Shown here in pieces: positions 1 through 8,622 of a stretch of 64,000 nt of DNA. Location of the stretch: NCBI RefSeq assembly GCF_001422925.1, contig NZ_LMNI01000011.1, positions 444,515-508,514 on the forward strand, in the 5' to 3' direction. The notes below the pieces were generated by a model. It had not been told where the DNA came from. It ran no database searches and was given only the letters and a program-made list of their open reading frames with translations. Each line of letters opens with the position of its first letter. Position 1 is the first letter of the stretch. Source of the DNA: Microbacterium sp. Leaf288. GTDB taxonomy: Bacteria; Actinomycetota; Actinomycetes; Actinomycetales; Microbacteriaceae. The position numbers and the translations under genes were made by a program.

Positions 1-1115
1 CCGGCCGTCTCGTCGGCCTGGGACTGCACGATGCCCAGGTGCTGTGTGGCGAGCGGGATCGAGCGGCGGTAGACGACCTCGCGCACTCCCGCGAGCAGGT
101 GCTCGCCGGCGCGGGCAACGCTGCCGCCGATGACGATGACCGACGGATTCAGCATGTTGACGACGGTCGCGAGCACTTCGCCGACCTCGCGGCCGGCCTG
201 CCGCGTCGCGGTGATGGCGGCCTGATGCCCCGCACGGACGAGCGTGACGACGTCTGCGCTCCCGGCGGCGTCGATGCCCTGTGCGCGCAGATCGGCCGCG
301 ATCGCGGTGCCGCTCGCGATCGCCTCGAGGTCTCGCTGGTCGCCGGGCGGTCGCGGCGAGTCGTGGCTGTAGGGCACCTGCACGTGCCCCATGTCGCCGG
401 CTGACCCCTGGGCGCCGCGCTGCAGCGCGCCGCCGGAGATGATGCCGGCGCCGATGCCCGTCGACACCTTGACGAAGATCAGGTCGGCGACGCCGGGCCA
501 GCTCAGCGACTGCTCGCCGAGCGCGAGGACGTTGACGTCGTTGTCGACGAGGACCGGCACATCGAAGGTGCGCTGCACGTAGTGCGGCACGTCGAAGCGG
601 TCCCAGCCCGGCATGATCGGCGGGTTCGTCGGACGGCCGGTCGAGTGCTCGACGGGCCCCGGCACGCCGATGCCCACGCCGACGACGTGGGATGTCGCGA
701 TGCCCTGCTGTTCCAGCAGCGCCGCGCCCTCCGAGATCACGGCGTCGAGCACCGCCTCCGGGCCGTCGGCGATGTCGAGGGGGTGCGTGTTCGACGTGAG
801 GATGCTCGCGGCGAGATCGGCGACCGCGACCGTCGCGTGGGTCGCCCCGAGGTCGACCGCGATCACGACCCCGGCCGACGGATTGAAGGCGACGCGCGCC
901 GGCGGGCGTCCGCCGGTGGACACGGCCTCGCCCGCGGGCCGCAGGAGCCCGGCGGCCAGCAGCGTGTCGACGCGACCGGAGACCGTCGACCGGGCCAGGC
1001 CCGTCAGGGTCGCAAGCTCCGCCTTGGTGCGCGCATGGCCGTCGCGGAGGATCTGGAAGATCTCGCCCGCGCCGTTGCTTCCGGCGGCTCCGCTGCCGCG
1101 CACTGCATCGACCAT
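1..1115 (-). CDS. ROK-family transcriptional repressor (C-terminus cut by window edge)
   Basis: Reading leftwards from ATG 1115-1113, an open frame of about 371 codons runs off the left end. Residues roughly 15-65 form a winged-helix DNA-binding domain (RSTVSGRVDTLLAAG). A sugar-kinase-like ROK domain follows, with the phosphate-binding DLGATHATVAV and the GIGVPGPVEHSTG segment. The usual ROK zinc cluster (CxCGxxGCxE) is degenerate here: the aligned stretch reads PRPPGDQRDLEA, with no cysteines. ROK repressors of this form sense a sugar or sugar phosphate; divergence from the adjacent sugar operon suggests that it controls that operon, which is inference. Inverted repeats that could be its operators lie at 1140-1202. 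Confidence 0.93.
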   Translation of the reverse strand, partial: MVDAVRGSGAAGSNGAGEIFQILRDGHARTKAELATLTGLARSTVSGRVDTLLAAGLLRPAGEAVSTGGRPPARVAFNPSAGVVIAVDLGATHATVAVADLAASILTSNTHPLDIADGPEAVLDAVISEGAALLEQQGIATSHVVGVGIGVPGPVEHSTGRPTNPPIMPGWDRFDVPHYVQRTFDVPVLVDNDVNVLALGEQSLSWPGVADLIFVKVSTGIGAGIISGGALQRGAQGSAGDMGHVQVPYSHDSPRPPGDQRDLEAIASGTAIAADLRAQGIDAAGSADVVTLVRAGHQAAITATRQAGREVGEVLATVVNMLNPSVIVIGGSVARAGEHLLAGVREVVYRRSIPLATQHLGIVQSQADETA

Positions 1116-1139
1116 GGCGACAGTAAAGCACGGGCTTCT

Positions 1140-1202
1140 GACCGAAGTCAGCAGGACTTAAGGTCACGGCACGATCACTTTTGACGAAGTTCTAGCAAAA
1201 GT
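1140..1202. promoter_or_regulatory. Candidate ROK operators between divergent genes
   Basis: Two inverted repeats fill the 113-bp gap between the ROK gene and the sugar operon. The first (1140-1165) is a near-palindrome with GACC/GGTC and AAGTC/GACTT half-sites. The second has perfect 7-bp arms ACTTTTG (1177-1183) and CAAAAGT (1196-1202), separated by 12 bases. A TTGACG at 1181-1186 overlaps the second repeat. Binding by the ROK protein is inferred from position only. Confidence 0.55.
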
Positions 1203-1228
1203 CGGATCCTGCGTGCCATGATCGCCGC

Positions 1229-2335
1229 ATGACTACGGAAGTCATCGACACTGTCGTCGGCACGGTCCGCACCGGACTCGTCGGCGGCGGATTCATGGGG
1301 CGGGTCCATGCGGCCGCCGCGCGGCGGGCAGGCGCCCGGCTGGCGTCGGTGGCCTCCTCCAGCCGCGACCGCGCCGAGGCGGTGGCTCGAGAGCTCGGCG
1401 TCGCCCGCGTCGAGGACGACGCAGCGGGCGTGATCGCAGCATCCGATGTCGACGTGGTGCACATCTGCACCCCCAACGCCACCCACGCGGTTCTCGCCGA
1501 GGCGGCCCTCGCCGCCGGCAAGCACGTCGTGTGCGAGAAGCCGCTCGCGACCTCGGTCTCCGACGCGCGGGCGCTCGCCCGGCACGCCGCCGCGACCGGG
1601 AGCGTCGCCGCTGTCCCTTTCGTCTACCGCTATCACCCCATGGTCCGCGAGGCCCGCGCGCGCGTCGCCTCCGGCCGGATCGGAACACTGCTCTCGCTCG
1701 ACGGCTCGTATCTGCAGGACTGGATGCTGCGGCAGAACGACGACGACTGGCGAGCGGATGCTGCGGCCGGAGGCCCGTCGCGTGCCTTCGCCGACATCGG
1801 CTCGCACCTGTGCGACCTGGTCGAGTTCGTGACGGGGGAGCGCATCGCGCGCGTGGCCGCCCGCACCCGCCGGATGTTCGACGAGCGCGCGGGCAGGTCG
1901 GTCACGAACGAGGACGTGGCCGCGCTGCTGGTCGAGACGGAGTCCGGCGCGCTGGGCACGCTGCTCGTGTCGCAGATGGCCCCCGGTCGCAAGAACGCGC
2001 TCGTCCTCGAGCTGCACGGCACGCGCCGGAGCCTGCGCTTCGACCAGGAGCGGCCCGAGGAGCTGTGGGTCGGGGCACGCAAGGGCTCGCGGCTCGTGCT
2101 GCGGGATCCGGCCGCCGACCACCCCGACTCGGCGCGGCTGCAGACGGTGCCCGCAGGACATCCCATGGGGTACCAGGACGCCTTCGACGGATTCGTCGCC
2201 GACGTCTACGCCGCCATCGGCGGAGCACGGCCGGACGGGATGCCGACGTTCGCCGACGGCCTGCGCGCGGCCGTCCTGACCGCGGCCGTGCTCGAATCCG
2301 CCCAGACCCGAACCTGGATCGAGGTGCCGGCATGA
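1229..2335 (+). CDS. Gfo/Idh/MocA-family oxidoreductase
   Basis: Encodes 368 aa. The Rossmann fold opens with GLVGGGFMGRVHAAA near residue 17, and the family signature CEKPLATS follows at about residue 100. The C-terminal half is the alpha/beta domain that binds substrate. Members use NAD(P) to oxidise or reduce sugars, inositols or their derivatives. It is the first gene of an ABC sugar operon and its stop overlaps the next start by 4 bp (ATGA), so it probably acts on the imported compound or its product. The exact substrate cannot be read from sequence. No strong ribosome-binding site precedes ATG 1229; a start about 13 codons later is conceivable. Confidence 0.93.
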   Translation: MTTEVIDTVVGTVRTGLVGGGFMGRVHAAAARRAGARLASVASSSRDRAEAVARELGVARVEDDAAGVIAASDVDVVHICTPNATHAVLAEAALAAGKHVVCEKPLATSVSDARALARHAAATGSVAAVPFVYRYHPMVREARARVASGRIGTLLSLDGSYLQDWMLRQNDDDWRADAAAGGPSRAFADIGSHLCDLVEFVTGERIARVAARTRRMFDERAGRSVTNEDVAALLVETESGALGTLLVSQMAPGRKNALVLELHGTRRSLRFDQERPEELWVGARKGSRLVLRDPAADHPDSARLQTVPAGHPMGYQDAFDGFVADVYAAIGGARPDGMPTFADGLRAAVLTAAVLESAQTRTWIEVPA

Positions 2336-3906
2336 CCGACACGATGCTCGCCGATACGCCGGTGCCACCGGGCGGCTCGGACGTGGTGCTCCGCGCCCGC
2401 GGCATCTCGAAGTCCTTCTTCGGCGTGCGCGTGCTCTCGGACGTCGACCTCGACGTCCGTCGCGGCGAGGTCCACGGGCTCGTCGGCGAGAACGGCGCCG
2501 GCAAGTCCACGCTCATGAAGGTCCTCGCCGGCGTCCACCACGCCGACGCCGGGTCGGTCGAGTTCGAAGGGCAGCCGGTCGCGTGGGGCCACCCGCGCCA
2601 GGCGATGGACGCCGGCCTCGTGACGGTCTTCCAGGAGTTCAACCTGCTGCCCGAGCGCACCGTCGCACAGAACGTGTTCCTCGGTCGCGAGCCGCGCCGC
2701 GGCGGCTTCATCGACAAGAAGGGCATGCAGCGCCGCACGCGCGAGCTGCTCGAGGGTCTCGGTGTCTCGTTCATCGACCCGGGCGCCCGCATCTCTTCGC
2801 TGACGGTCGCCGAGCAGCAGATCGTCGAGATCGTCAAAGCCCTCTCGTTCGACGCGCGCGTCATCTCGATGGACGAGCCGACCGCGGCGCTCAGCGACCA
2901 CGAGGTCGAGCTCCTCTACGCGATCATCAGGCGCCTCACCGCACGCGGCGTCGCCGTCATCTACGTCTCGCACCGGCTGAAGGAGATCTTCGACCTGTGC
3001 GATCGCATCACGATCCTGAAGGACGGCGCGCTGGTGTCGACGGATGCCGCGACCGACCTCACCGACGCGGAGCTGGTCCGTCGCATGGTGGGCCGCCCGC
3101 TGCAGTCGTACTTCCCGGGCCCGGTCGAGGGCACGACGCTCGGCGGGCCCAGGCTGGAGCTCGACGACTGCGGCAACGAGTACGTGGACGGGGTCTCCCT
3201 CACCCTGCGCGCGGGGGAGATCGTGGGACTCGCGGGGCTCCAGGGGTCGGGTCGCACCGAGCTCGTCGAGGGCATCTTCGGCGTGCACGGCTTCACCCGC
3301 GGCGGCATGACCCTCGACGGACGATCGGTGCGGTTCACCAGCCCGCGGGCCGCGGTGCGGGCGGGACTGGCGCTCGTGACCGAGGACCGGAAGGCGCAGG
3401 GTCTCGCGCTCGGCCAGTCCGTGCTCGACAACTCGCTGCTCGTGGTGCGCAGCGTCTTCGCCGGACGAACCGGCGCCTCGCGCAAGCGGGTGCCCGGCAT
3501 CCTGAGCTCGCTCGAGGTGTCGTCGCGCGGCGTCGATCAGGAGGCGCGGTTCCTCTCCGGTGGCAACCAGCAGAAGGTCGTGCTCGCGAAGTGGCTCGTC
3601 ACCGACCCGCAGATCGTGCTGTTCGACGAGCCGACGCGGGGCATCGACGTCGGCGCGAAGGTCGCGGTCTACCAGCTCATGCGTCAGCTGGCCGCCGAGG
3701 GGAAGGCCGTGCTCATGGTGTCGAGCGAGCTTCCCGAGGTCATCGGCATGAGCGACCGCATCCTGGTCATGCGAGACGGCGAGCTCGCGGCGGAGCTCGC
3801 GGCGGGTTCCGCCGAGCACGAGGTGCTGGCGGCCGCCACCGGTTCCGCGGACGCGGAGGACGTGCCCGACGATCCGCGCACCGACGACGAGGGGAGCCGC
3901 CCGTGA
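2332..3906 (+). CDS. Sugar ABC transporter ATP-binding protein (CUT2, RbsA-like)
   Basis: Encodes 524 aa with two fused nucleotide-binding domains, as in RbsA/XylG/MglA. Domain 1 has Walker A GENGAGKST (about 53-61), a Q-loop FQEFN and Walker B VISMDEPTAAL. Domain 2 carries the usual degenerate Walker A (GLQGSGRTE), then LSGGNQQKV and Walker B VLFDEPTRGIDVG. The GVGAK-type degeneracy of the second site is normal for the class. It powers import through the two permeases that follow. The ATG overlaps the upstream stop (ATGA), and its own stop overlaps the GTG start of the next gene. Confidence 0.97.
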   Translation: MTDTMLADTPVPPGGSDVVLRARGISKSFFGVRVLSDVDLDVRRGEVHGLVGENGAGKSTLMKVLAGVHHADAGSVEFEGQPVAWGHPRQAMDAGLVTVFQEFNLLPERTVAQNVFLGREPRRGGFIDKKGMQRRTRELLEGLGVSFIDPGARISSLTVAEQQIVEIVKALSFDARVISMDEPTAALSDHEVELLYAIIRRLTARGVAVIYVSHRLKEIFDLCDRITILKDGALVSTDAATDLTDAELVRRMVGRPLQSYFPGPVEGTTLGGPRLELDDCGNEYVDGVSLTLRAGEIVGLAGLQGSGRTELVEGIFGVHGFTRGGMTLDGRSVRFTSPRAAVRAGLALVTEDRKAQGLALGQSVLDNSLLVVRSVFAGRTGASRKRVPGILSSLEVSSRGVDQEARFLSGGNQQKVVLAKWLVTDPQIVLFDEPTRGIDVGAKVAVYQLMRQLAAEGKAVLMVSSELPEVIGMSDRILVMRDGELAAELAAGSAEHEVLAAATGSADAEDVPDDPRTDDEGSRP

Positions 3907-5003
3907 AGCGCATGCGCGTCGACTCCACCGTGATCGTGCTCGGCATCCTGATCCTCGTCATCGCGATCGGCGCCATCCTCGTGGCGACGGTCGGCCGCAG
4001 CTTCTTCAGCCCCGGCAACATCCGCGACATCCTCACCGGCATGAGCGTGCTGGGTCTCGTCGCCATCGGGCAGACGCTCGTCATCCTCGGCGCGTCCCTC
4101 GACCTCTCGGTCACCTACGTCATCAGCCTCGCGAGCCTCATCGCGGCCACCACGATGAACGGCAACCCGGCGAACATCCCCTGGGCGGTGACGCTCACGC
4201 TGCTGGTGTGCGCCCTCATCGGGCTCGCGAACGGGCTGATCGTCACCGTGCTGAAGGTCAACGGGTTCATCGCCACACTCGGTGTCGGGCTCATCCTGCA
4301 GGGCGTCCTGAACACGAACTTCCAGGGGAGCGCCGGATCGGTGCCGTGGGCGTTCCAGCTCATCGGCGCGACGGGCGTCGGGCCGGTGCCGGTGTCGACG
4401 ATCATCATGATCGCGCTCGCCGCCCTGGTCTGGTTCCTGCTCGACCGCACCCGCACCGGCGCGCACCTGTTCGCGGTCGGCGGCGACCCCGAGGTGGCCC
4501 GCCTGTCGGGCGTGCGCACGCGGCCGCCGCTCATCGCGGCGCACGTGATCTGCTCCGTCTTCGCCGGGCTCGCCGGACTGCTGCTCGCCAGCAGGCTCGG
4601 CGTCGGCAGCCCGACAGTGGGCCAGCAGGGCGGCTACGCGCTGCTGTCGATCGCGGCCGTCGTGCTCGGCGGGACCCTGCTGCTCGGCGGCCGGGGGTCG
4701 GTCTGGGGCACGATCGGCGGGGTCGCGATCTTCGCGGTCGTCGACAACGTCATGAGCGTCATGCAGGTGAACCCCTTCCTCAAGGACGTCGTGCGCGGCG
4801 TCGTCATCGTCGCCGCGGTGGCCGTGTACAGCCGCCGGGCGATCGTCCGCCGGCGCACGCGGTTCGGCCCGGGCGGCACGAGGACCGGAGGCGACGCCCA
4901 GGCTGAGGCCGCCGCACCGGCGATGGTCGCGGCATCCCACGCCCTCGAGGCGGAGGCCGACGCCGCCGATGGCGGCGCCGCGACCGAGGGAGGTGCGCGA
5001 TGA
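3903..5003 (+). CDS. Sugar ABC transporter permease (CUT2, RbsC-like), first
   Basis: Encodes 366 aa from GTG 3903; the alternative ATG 3912 lies three codons in. About eight to ten hydrophobic segments are visible, including the hallmark IGQTLVILGASLDLSV stretch and the GAHLFAVGGDPEVARLSGV cytoplasmic coupling loop of BPD_transp_2 permeases. The final 50 residues are an Ala/Glu-rich hydrophilic tail. GTGA overlap with the ATPase and ATGA overlap with the second permease imply translational coupling. The two adjacent, different permeases probably form a heterodimer. Confidence 0.95.
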   Translation: MKRMRVDSTVIVLGILILVIAIGAILVATVGRSFFSPGNIRDILTGMSVLGLVAIGQTLVILGASLDLSVTYVISLASLIAATTMNGNPANIPWAVTLTLLVCALIGLANGLIVTVLKVNGFIATLGVGLILQGVLNTNFQGSAGSVPWAFQLIGATGVGPVPVSTIIMIALAALVWFLLDRTRTGAHLFAVGGDPEVARLSGVRTRPPLIAAHVICSVFAGLAGLLLASRLGVGSPTVGQQGGYALLSIAAVVLGGTLLLGGRGSVWGTIGGVAIFAVVDNVMSVMQVNPFLKDVVRGVVIVAAVAVYSRRAIVRRRTRFGPGGTRTGGDAQAEAAAPAMVAASHALEAEADAADGGAATEGGAR

Positions 5004-6076
5004 GGTTCCTGAAGGCGCTCGTGAGCCCGCGCGGCGCGGTGTTCCTCCTGCTCGTGATCCTGCTCGTCGCCATCATGCTGCTGAACCCGAACTTCGCCGA
5101 GCCCGGCCAGATCATGCGGTACATCCAGCGGGTCGCGCCCGTCGCGATCGTCGCGATCGGCCAGTACTTCGTCATCATCGCGGGGGAGTTCGATCTCTCG
5201 CAGGGTTCGCTGATCACCGCGCAGGTGATCGTCGCGGGCAATCTCGTCGGCCAGGACGATTCACGCACCGTGCCGGTCCTCGCGTTCATGATCGTGCTCG
5301 GGCTGTTCGTCGGGCTCGTGAACGGGCTGCTCACGACCCTCCTCAAAGTGCCGTCCTTCATCGTGACGCTCGGCATGATGCTCGCCCTCCTCGGCCTGGT
5401 GCTGTGGTGGACGGGCGGAGCGGCGACGGGAAATCCCGCCGACAGCTTCCGTCAGATCGGCCGCGGCGGCATCCGCGATCTTCCGGTCATCGACTTCCTG
5501 CCGTGGTCGGTGCTGATCCTTGCGGTGTGGCTCGCGCTCGGCATCTGGATCACCAAGCGCCCGCTGGGCAAGCTCCTGATCGCGATCGGCGACAACGCTC
5601 GCGCGACGCGCTACTCGGGGGCGCGCGACTGGTGGGTCACCACGCGCGCCTTCATGATCTCGTCGCTGTCGGCGACCGTCTCGGCCGTGCTGCTCGTCGG
5701 CTACGCGGGTGTGCACCCGTCGGTCGGACGCGGCTACGAGTTCGTCGCGATCACCGCCGTCGTGCTCGGCGGAGTCGTGCTGGGCGGCGGCCGCGGGTGG
5801 ATCGTCGCCGCCGTGGCCGGCGCCTTCGTGCTCGAAGCGCTCTTCCTGCTGCTCAACATCGCCGGAGTGCCGTCGTCGCTGCGCGACGCGGTCCAGGGCG
5901 TCATCATCATCGCCGCCGTCGCCTACTCGGGACTGGTGTTCCGGTCCCGGCGGCGCAGCGGCCCACAGACCCCTCCCTCACCGGGGAAGGAACCCGACGC
6001 GCCCGACGGCGCCGAGGAATCGTCCGCAACACCGACCCTCGCAGGCGAGGGCGCAGCACACAACAACAGGAGCTAG
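5000..6076 (+). CDS. Sugar ABC transporter permease (CUT2), second
   Basis: Encodes 358 aa and begins with a 4-bp overlap on the preceding permease. It shows the same BPD_transp_2 hallmarks: IGQYFVIIAGEFDLSQGSL, LKVPSFIVTLGMM and the GDNARATRYSGAR coupling loop. The last 40 residues are hydrophilic and Pro/Glu/Ala-rich, a feature without obvious function. The binding-protein gene starts 2 bases after its stop. Confidence 0.95.
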   Translation: MRFLKALVSPRGAVFLLLVILLVAIMLLNPNFAEPGQIMRYIQRVAPVAIVAIGQYFVIIAGEFDLSQGSLITAQVIVAGNLVGQDDSRTVPVLAFMIVLGLFVGLVNGLLTTLLKVPSFIVTLGMMLALLGLVLWWTGGAATGNPADSFRQIGRGGIRDLPVIDFLPWSVLILAVWLALGIWITKRPLGKLLIAIGDNARATRYSGARDWWVTTRAFMISSLSATVSAVLLVGYAGVHPSVGRGYEFVAITAVVLGGVVLGGGRGWIVAAVAGAFVLEALFLLLNIAGVPSSLRDAVQGVIIIAAVAYSGLVFRSRRRSGPQTPPSPGKEPDAPDGAEESSATPTLAGEGAAHNNRS

Positions 6077-6078
6077 CA

Positions 6079-7290
6079 ATGCGACGATCAGTGAAGATCG
6101 CCACCACCGCGGTGGCGCTCGTCGGCCTCTTCGCCCTGGCAGGGTGTACGACCGACCCGAACGTGGCCCCGCCGGACTCGTCCGCCGCGCCGACCGAGGA
6201 GGGCGGCGCGAACGAGTGGTTCGACCAGGCGCTGTTCGACACCCAGATGGCCCAGCGCGAGGTCGTGCCCGAGGGTCCCGAGGACGAGCCGTACCTGCAG
6301 TACATCGACGCGGAGATGGTCGACACGTCGCAGTACGCGAGCAGCGGCCCCAAGAAGGCGTGCTTCGCGAACGCGTCGATCTCGAACCCCTGGCGCCAGA
6401 CCGGGTGGATCACGATGAACGAGCAGCTCAAGGTGCTGCAGGAGGCCGGCGCGATCAGCGAGATGGAGACGCGCGACGCGCAGGACTCCGATGACACGCA
6501 GATCGCCGACATCGACTACTTCATCTCGGACGGCAACTGCGACGTCTTCATCATCTCGCCCAACAGCACGGCGGCGATGACGCCCGCCGTCGAGCGCGCC
6601 TGCGACACCGGCAAGCCGGTGATCGTGTTCGACCGCGGGGTCGAGACCGACTGCCCGGTGACCTTCATCCACCCCATCGGCGGCTTCGCGTGGGGCATCG
6701 ACACCGCGCAGTTCCTCATCGACAACCTCGAGGAGGGCGACAAGGTCGTGGGCCTCCGCATCCTTCCGGGCGTCGATGTGCTCGAGCAGCGGTGGGCCGC
6801 GGCCGAGAAGATGTTCGCCGACGCGGGCATCGAGGCGGTCGACTACTTCACTGGCGCCGACCCGGCCGAGATCAAGAGCATCATCTCGGACGAACTGGCC
6901 AAGGGTGACGTGGCGGGCATCTGGATGGATGCCGGTGACGGCGCCGTGGCCGCCATCGAGGCCTTCGAGGACGCCGGCGTCGACTACCCGGTCATGACCG
7001 GCGAGGACGAGATGAGCTTCCTGCGCAAGTGGAAGGAGACGGGCCTCACCGGCCTCGCCCCGGTCTACTCGAACTTCCAGTGGCGCACCCCGCTGCTGGC
7101 GGCGCAGAAGATCTTCGCCGGCGAGGAGGTCCCGAAGGAGTGGGTGCTCCCGCAGAGCCCGATCACGGCCGAGGAGGTCGACCAGTACCTCGAGGCGAAC
7201 GACGGCATGCCCGATGGGCACTACGCCAAGTTCGGCGGCGAGAACCTGCCGGGCTACCCCGAGGTCTGGCAGCAGCGCCAGATCCCGTAA
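6079..7290 (+). CDS. Sugar ABC transporter substrate-binding lipoprotein
   Basis: Encodes 403 aa. The N-terminus has a lipoprotein signal peptide with lipobox LAGC (Cys about residue 23), so the mature protein is lipid-anchored outside the membrane. The body has periplasmic-binding-protein type 1 features (CFANASISNPWRQTGW, VIVFDRG, IWMDAGDGAVAAIEAFEDAG), as expected for a CUT2 system. The AGGAG at 6068-6072 is well placed for ATG 6079. It determines the substrate specificity of the operon, probably a monosaccharide or polyol. A REP-like hairpin follows immediately. Confidence 0.95.
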   Translation: MRRSVKIATTAVALVGLFALAGCTTDPNVAPPDSSAAPTEEGGANEWFDQALFDTQMAQREVVPEGPEDEPYLQYIDAEMVDTSQYASSGPKKACFANASISNPWRQTGWITMNEQLKVLQEAGAISEMETRDAQDSDDTQIADIDYFISDGNCDVFIISPNSTAAMTPAVERACDTGKPVIVFDRGVETDCPVTFIHPIGGFAWGIDTAQFLIDNLEEGDKVVGLRILPGVDVLEQRWAAAEKMFADAGIEAVDYFTGADPAEIKSIISDELAKGDVAGIWMDAGDGAVAAIEAFEDAGVDYPVMTGEDEMSFLRKWKETGLTGLAPVYSNFQWRTPLLAAQKIFAGEEVPKEWVLPQSPITAEEVDQYLEANDGMPDGHYAKFGGENLPGYPEVWQQRQIP

Positions 7291-7295
7291 GCCGA

Positions 7296-7361
7296 CGTTT
7301 CGTCTTCGCTCGCTCAACGACCCCAAGGTCGGTCGTTGAGCGAGCGAAGCGAGTCGAAACG
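7296..7361. repeat. REP-like palindromic intergenic repeat
   Basis: A perfect 18-bp inverted repeat (7305-7322 with 7331-7348; 8-base loop) is flanked by further complementary CGTTTCG/CGAAACG ends (7296-7302, 7355-7361). The right arm contains TTGAGCGAGCGAA, a type of sequence I recall as dispersed in Microbacterium genomes (recollection, not checked). It sits between the binding protein and the epimerase-like gene and could end or attenuate transcription. Confidence 0.8.
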
Positions 7362-7391
7362 CGCGTAAACCGACGACGACGAAGGAGCCCG

Positions 7392-8249
7392 ATGCAGCGC
7401 ACGATCGGCGTCAACACCTGGGTGTGGACCTCGCCGCTGACCGACGAGTCGCTGGCCGAGCTCGCGCCGAAGATCGCGCGCATGGGCTTCGGCGCGATCG
7501 AGCTGCCCCTCGAGAATGCCGGGGACTGGGATGCTGTGCGCGCGGGCGATCTGCTCGGCTCGCTGGGTCTCGCTCCCGTCGTGATCGGCGCGATGGGCCC
7601 GGGCCGTTCGCTCGTCGATCGGGCGGGCAACGTCGCCGCGACGCAGGCGTACCTGCGCACGTGCCTGGCCGCAGCGCGCGGGGTCGGGGCATCCGTCGTC
7701 GCAGGGCCGTTCTATGCGCCCACCGGTGTGACGTGGCGGATGACCACGGGCGAGCGCACCGAGGTGGTGGCGCAGCTGCGCCGCAACCTCGAACCGCTCG
7801 TCGACGAGGCTGCGGCCGCCGGACTCGCGCTCGCCGTCGAGCCCCTCAACCGGTACGAGACGAGCGTCATCAACACCGTCGAGCAGGGCATCGACGCGCT
7901 GGCGCCGCTGTTCGGGCCGGGGCTCGGCCTCGCGCTCGACACCTACCACCTCAACATCGAGGAGAAGCGACCGGATGCTGCGATCCGCGCCGCCGCCGGG
8001 AACATCGCGCACGTGCAGGTCTGCGGCAGCGACCGCGGGCCGGTCGGCGACGATCACACCGACTGGCCGGAGACTCTCGCAGCCCTCGACGACGCCGGGT
8101 ACGCGGGAATCCTGGGGCTGGAGAGCTTCACGGGCGAGAATGCCACGATCGCGGTCGCCGCGTCGGTGTGGCGGCCCCTCGCGGCGAGCCAGGACGACCT
8201 GGCCGAGCGCTCGCTGCGGTACCTCACGGCGCTGCAGGCGTCGCGCTGA
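7392..8249 (+). CDS. Sugar epimerase/isomerase, D-psicose/tagatose 3-epimerase-like TIM barrel
   Basis: Encodes 285 aa; GAAGGAG at 7381-7387 supports ATG 7392. The xylose-isomerase-like TIM barrel keeps the four metal ligands and catalytic residues of ketose 3-epimerases: E150 (VEPLNRYE), D183 (DTYHLNIEE), H207 (HVQV) and E244 (GLESF). The spacing matches that family closely. These enzymes use Mn or Co to epimerise C3 of ketoses. As a downstream partner of a sugar importer and dehydrogenase it probably acts in the same catabolic path. The precise sugar is unknown. Confidence 0.9.
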   Translation: MQRTIGVNTWVWTSPLTDESLAELAPKIARMGFGAIELPLENAGDWDAVRAGDLLGSLGLAPVVIGAMGPGRSLVDRAGNVAATQAYLRTCLAAARGVGASVVAGPFYAPTGVTWRMTTGERTEVVAQLRRNLEPLVDEAAAAGLALAVEPLNRYETSVINTVEQGIDALAPLFGPGLGLALDTYHLNIEEKRPDAAIRAAAGNIAHVQVCGSDRGPVGDDHTDWPETLAALDDAGYAGILGLESFTGENATIAVAASVWRPLAASQDDLAERSLRYLTALQASR

Positions 8250-8316
8250 GCTGTCACGGGCGAACCGCGGAGTCGGTCGTGGCCCCGGGCTGCCGATGAT
8301 GCGGAAGACTCGGAGC

Positions 8317-8613
8317 ATGCCGATTCAGCACACCGTCGTCTTCCGCCTCGCCCACCCTGCCGGTTCGCCGGACGAGACGGCGTTCCTCGCCGATGCCCGC
8401 GCAGCGCTCACGTCGATCCCGGGTGTCGAGGACTTCCGCATCAACCGGCAGGTGAGCGCGAAGAGCGACCTCGCGCACCAGTTCTCGATGGTGTTCCAGG
8501 ACGACGCCGCGTACCAGGCTTACAACGACCACCCCACCCACGTCGCGTTCGTCGCCGAGCGCTGGGTGCCCGAGGTGGCGGAGTTCCAGGAGTACGACTT
8601 CGTCGAGGCCTGA
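8317..8613 (+). CDS. Dabb (stress-responsive alpha/beta barrel) domain protein
   Basis: Encodes 98 aa, one Dabb domain: the opening QHTVVFRL, a central FSMVFQDDAAYQAYNDHP and the terminal FQEYDFVEA are typical. Such ferredoxin-like proteins form dimeric barrels; the function of most bacterial members is unknown. The start is supported by an AAGACT -10 box at 8305-8310 lying exactly six bases before ATG, which suggests a leaderless transcript. Confidence 0.9.
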   Translation: MPIQHTVVFRLAHPAGSPDETAFLADARAALTSIPGVEDFRINRQVSAKSDLAHQFSMVFQDDAAYQAYNDHPTHVAFVAERWVPEVAEFQEYDFVEA

Positions 8614-8622
8614 TCCTCGGAT

